DNA of 21,133 nt, from NCBI GenBank assembly GCA_037447655.1, contig JBBHKE010003307.1, positions 1 to 21,133 of the forward strand, read 5' to 3'. Source of the stretch: Zygnema cylindricum. Lineage: Eukaryota; Streptophyta; Zygnematophyceae; Zygnematales; Zygnemataceae. A program made the translations under genes and the position numbers. A model generated the notes under the pieces. That model did no database searches and was not told where the DNA came from. It saw nothing but the letters and a program-made list of their open reading frames with translations. Shown here one piece after another: positions 8,854 through 21,133 of the stretch (its first letter is position 1; every line of letters starts with the position of its first letter).

Positions 8854-9245
8854 GGAGAGAGGGGAAGGAGAGGAGAGGAGAGGGGGAGGGAAAGGGAGAG
8901 TGGAAGGGAGAGGAGGGGAAGGAATGGGAAGGAAAGGATGGGATGGGAGGAGAGTGGTAGGAGGGAGGACAAGAGCACAGTTGAAGGAAGAGGAGGCGCG
9001 TGAGGGAGAGCGAGAGAGAGAGAGAGAGCAAGGGGAGGGGGAGGAGGGAAGAAAATATGAGTGGCATGAGTTGATGACTTGGAGAAGGAGAGAGGGAGGA
9101 GGGGGAGGGTAGTTAGTGGTAGATACAGTTTTGGGGGCGGGGCGGAGGTAGGGGAGGGAGAGGGAGAGGGAGGGAGAGTTGCGTCTGGATTGTATATACG
9201 AGGAGAAAGAGGAGGAGGAGGAGGGGGAGGAGGAAGGATTGCAAG
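8854..9245 (+). repeat. Purine (GA/GGA) tract after the DUF1191 gene
   Basis: For nearly 400 bp after the stop codon the + strand is almost only A and G (GGAGA, GAGAGG, GGGAGG units, and (GA)n at about 9010-9030). It probably forms the 3' untranslated region. Long open frames on the opposite strand are by-products of this composition. Its sense is complementary to the CT-rich leader of the same gene. Confidence 0.75.
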
Positions 9246-9359
9246 AATGCAGAGAAATTTCTCCATTTTTTTTGTATACCCCTTTTATAGCCGGAATGGG
9301 TCCAAAGATTCTTTTATTTTAAATCTTAGCCACACTATATTTGGGATAAAAGAATAAGT

Positions 9360-9448
9360 TTTTTGGTGAAGGGCAGGTTTTTGGTTTTTTTTGAGTTTTT
9401 TTTCCCCTTTTTTTTTGGGTGGGAAAGTTTTGTCACTTGTGCCAGACA

Positions 9449-9483
<35 letters not shown>

Positions 9484-9870
9484 CTTTTATCGTTTTTTAT
9501 GTTTATCAATTATAGGTTTTTTGATAAAAAAAAATGTACGGATCTCTTTCTGAAGATTCGCATAATAATAATTTTGGGGCAGGTCAGGCAATACCGGGCA
9601 GCAGAATAATTTTTGGCCGAGATTCGCATAGAAAATTTCTTTTCAGGAAAAAACATTTTAGGAATTTTTTTTTCTAGAATTCTTACTTTTTTTTTCTAAA
9701 TCACTGCTACAAATAGGATAAAGACAAATTGTAATCGCCGCAATTTCTGAAGTCTTTTAGAAAGAAAAAAAAGGTTCCCAATCGACCTGTTTTTTTTTAT
9801 TTGTTTTTTTTTTTTTTTTTTTTTATGGTTTTTCTTTTTGTCTTTTTTTTGTTTTTTTTTTTTTGGTTAG
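9360..9870 (+). repeat. Cluster of long poly(T) runs
   Basis: The + strand carries many T runs, the longest being 33 T at 9451-9483 and 21 T at 9804-9824, with shorter runs near 9372, 9395, 9411, 9843 and 9852. No gene is supported. They may be poly(A) tails of retroposed sequences inserted in the - orientation, but no retroposon body was recognised. Confidence 0.6.
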
Positions 9871-10172
9871 GCATTGGTCCTATCATGTGTTTTTTGCTTT
9901 TATTATAATTGTCAGTTTCAAGTAGAAAAATAGATAGTTGTCCTCTAACTTTTACTAAGAAGCCGACAAAAGTATTAAATATATTCATATATATCTTATA
10001 ATTGATTGAAGTCAACGATATTTATTTACTTATTTGTTTAAAATTCCTGTTTTAAAATGCTTTGTATGTGAGTTTATGCTACAACAACTCTCCCAAAACT
10101 TGAACCATAACATGTTTTTTTTCTCTTTCACTCCTAAATTTAGTAAAAATCTCAAAATTTGTAAGAGTTAGA

Positions 10173-10368
10173 CTACCCACAGCTAATGGAGTTGATCACT
10201 CTAATTTGGGTGAGGGTTTTTTGACCTGGAATCGTGAATTAATGTTAATAACACTGTGTAGTTAAGTGGCCCATAATGAGCCACGTGGCACAACATAGTT
10301 AGTGTTGTTAATTAAAGATAAGTGTTAATGCTAACAATTTACCAACTCTAGTAGCTATGGCGTTGTAG
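10173..10368. mobile_element. MITE-like element, copy 1
   Basis: The ends are imperfect inverted repeats: CTACCCACAGCTAATGGAGT on the left against AACTCTAGTAGCTATGGCGT (continuing TGTAG) on the right. The interior shares several blocks, in the same order, with 13013-13188: GTGAGGGTTTTTTGAC, a GTTAAYAACAC block, and CCATAATGAGCCACGT. No coding capacity and no certain target duplication are seen. The superfamily is not determined. Confidence 0.65.
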
Positions 10369-12024
10369 TATTTGGTGAATAAATGATACTTGTGTTTTTC
10401 ATTAAGCAAAAACAATTATTTAATTTGCATGGTTGCACAATTTGTTCAATATGGTGACCACATCCAAACCTTAAAATTTACCCAAATTATGACTCATTAT
10501 GTTTATTAGCATATTGAAATGCCAAGACTTTGGCTTTATGCATTTACCAACAAACCTAAAAAACATATGTTTTTTTTGGCTTTAAATTCCCTAGACCTCA
10601 AGAAAACACTAAGAACTTTGTTCCAAATTACGAAACCGAAAGTGAGAGAAGACAGCTCGACACGAATGCGAATATCGCATATTCGTGTTGCGGTCCGTAC
10701 TGTGACCGTACTGTATTGACTCAATTTGTCAAAGTCTGCCATGTTTAGTGTGGACAAGGGTTTTGCGCACTGCCCAGTGAACCAGTGTTTTAACGTGCGA
10801 TAGCATCAAACGTTTTTATTTAGTGCGAATGCAATGCGCTTAGTGGATTCCACTTTGAGTGATGAATGGTTGGGATTGGAGAAAGGTACAGTAGTAATAG
10901 ACCTACCGTAGAATGGACTGTCACGTGACAATTTTTCGATTTTATGACTTTTTTGGGAAAACTGCATTATGCCCTCGAGTTCGTTTTAAAAACAGAATCC
11001 AAAACTTAACGCAGTCTGCAACCATCGGAGACAATCGTGACCGTCAGATCCTTGCCCTCACGGACGACTTAAATCTGTCTTTCCTGTTGAATACCGGGCG
11101 TTCCACGCCCGTGCCTTTCGTACATGTAATAGCATGTTCCAGTTTAGGACAGTACTAATCAGTTTTCAGCTCCTGCCATGTGGCAAATAAAATGTTTGCA
11201 AAAACCAGTCAGTGGATGACACGTCAAAGTACTTTTTAGTACACGTGTCCGGTAACTGGACCTTGCAGTGCGCTCGCGCTCAATCGAAGTCAGAATTAAC
11301 CTCGCAGGCCTCCAGGGACCCAATCAAAGCACTTGTTTCTCTTAGCAGGTATTCGTTCTTTAATTACCTTATTCACAAATGGTAGAGCCAATGGCAGGAA
11401 GCTGCATTTTAGTATCTCAGCAGAAATGCTGTGAAAATATCACCTTAGGGGCTGTGATAATATCACCTTATTGTCATTATACATACGTGTCGGATGCTGA
11501 TTGGATAGTTTTACAGAGTCTTTCATCTGTACGACACTTATCGAAGAGAAAACTGCCACGTAGACCTTATTTCCGTACAAGGAGCTTTAAAAAAAAAAGG
11601 AAAAAAAAACAAGAAACAAAACTTTCAGTAGACGTTTCATAGTTCCAACTCAAGTGATTCTTGTACTGCCGGAACTTGCAAAAAAAGTTTCCTGCAGGAT
11701 TCTTGCTGCTGGTCAAAGCTTAGTATTGGACCTTGTAGCTCGAACCTGCTACATTGCAATGCACCATAGTCTTATCTCTGCTTGCAGCAGATCATTGCAG
11801 AAGCTGCAATGTAGGCAAAGTCTACTACTTCCACATTCATGCCAGCAATTCCTTAACGAATAAATTTTTTTAATGTATTATTTTTATTTATTTTCTCCTT
11901 GAATAACAAACAGAACAGGTGAATGATCTGTAGCGGAGATATTTCTCCAGCTTTATCTCAGAAATTATATATATTTTTTGTATTTTGATTGACTTTTGCT
12001 GAAAACACAAAAAAGTTTATAACC
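10369..12024 (+). promoter_or_regulatory. Upstream region of the NAD-malic enzyme gene
   Basis: No coding gene is supported; short open frames here resemble no family. It should hold the promoter and 5' untranslated region of the malic enzyme gene. A G-box core CACGTG lies at 11242-11247, and a TA-rich TATATATA-like stretch lies at about 11967-11975, only about 50 bp before the start codon. Other landmarks are an inverted repeat at 10660-10688 and a duplicated AATATCACCTTA near 11435-11475. The transcription start cannot be placed; an upstream non-coding exon is possible. Confidence 0.4.
10660..10688. repeat. Near-perfect inverted repeat
   Basis: ACACGAAT and ATTCGTGT form outer arms of 8 bp. 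Inside, GCGA and TCGC pair around ATA, with a two-base bulge. Two direct copies of CCGTACTGT follow within 25 bp. The function is unknown. Confidence 0.7.

Positions 12025-21133
<9,109 letters not shown>

Noticed and set aside
7731-9266. Long - strand open frames opposite the DUF1191 gene, up to 254 codons
   Set aside because: Composition effect of purine-rich sequence and of the sense gene; Pro/Leu/Ser runs without domains.
11236-11260. TGTCCGGTAACTGGAC resembling the 25-bp repeat of the hAT-like element
   Set aside because: Only about 15 shared bases with one gap and no flanking similarity; not enough to call another copy.
11379-11863. Two open frames upstream of the malic enzyme gene
   Set aside because: No recognisable motif; more likely promoter or 5' untranslated sequence.
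11989-12024. N-terminal extension of the malic enzyme upstream of 12025
   Set aside because: The open frame extends upstream only through a TTG codon; the first ATG, at 12025, has a good context and starts a typical presequence.

Overview
The window is nuclear DNA from a plant, probably a non-flowering one. It holds two plant-specific gene families, both on the + strand. The first is an intronless gene for a DUF1191-type membrane protein (7645-8853). The second is the 5' two thirds of a mitochondrial NAD-malic enzyme gene, whose first ten coding exons lie between 12025 and 21100 with GT-AG introns of 123 to 1415 bp; the rest of the gene is beyond the right edge. The organism cannot be named from the sequence alone. 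A land plant outside the angiosperms is an inference from the type of retroelement and the divergence of the DUF1191 protein.

Layout. 1-1150: AT-rich DNA with two related repeat fragments that look like 3' tails of retroelements. About 1155-4560 (- strand): a decayed non-LTR retroelement. Its product has an N-terminal C2HC zinc finger, a reverse transcriptase and a C-terminal Cys/His plus restriction-like endonuclease region, read in one frame apart from scattered stops and one homopolymer frameshift. 5070-5567: a 482-bp hAT-like non-autonomous DNA transposon with 12-bp terminal inverted repeats, a perfect 8-bp target duplication and an internal GTACGG-rich array. 5640-5830: a cluster of ATCGG-type inverted repeats. 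6900-7640: the promoter and pyrimidine-rich leader of the DUF1191 gene. 8854-9245: a purine-rich tract just after that gene, complementary in character to the leader. 9360-9870: long T runs. 10173-10368: a MITE-like element with a relative at 13013-13188 and a terminal fragment at 13820-13843. 10370-12024: upstream region of the malic enzyme gene.

The malic enzyme reading frame joins across ten exons for exactly 386 codons with no frameshift or stop, and the residues expected for catalysis and metal binding in this family are present, so the gene looks functional. Its introns are unusual. Intron 5 repeats the exon 5/intron 5 donor junction in tandem (four donor-like copies) and also carries about 700 bp of TA-rich microsatellite. 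Intron 8 contains a tandem array whose first unit ends in a near copy of the exon 9 acceptor junction. Intron 9 ends in a 58-59 bp minisatellite next to its acceptor. Exon 3 has two frame-preserving acceptors 6 nt apart.

The two genes share orientation but nothing shows that they work together. No tRNA, rRNA, CRISPR or prokaryotic feature was seen.
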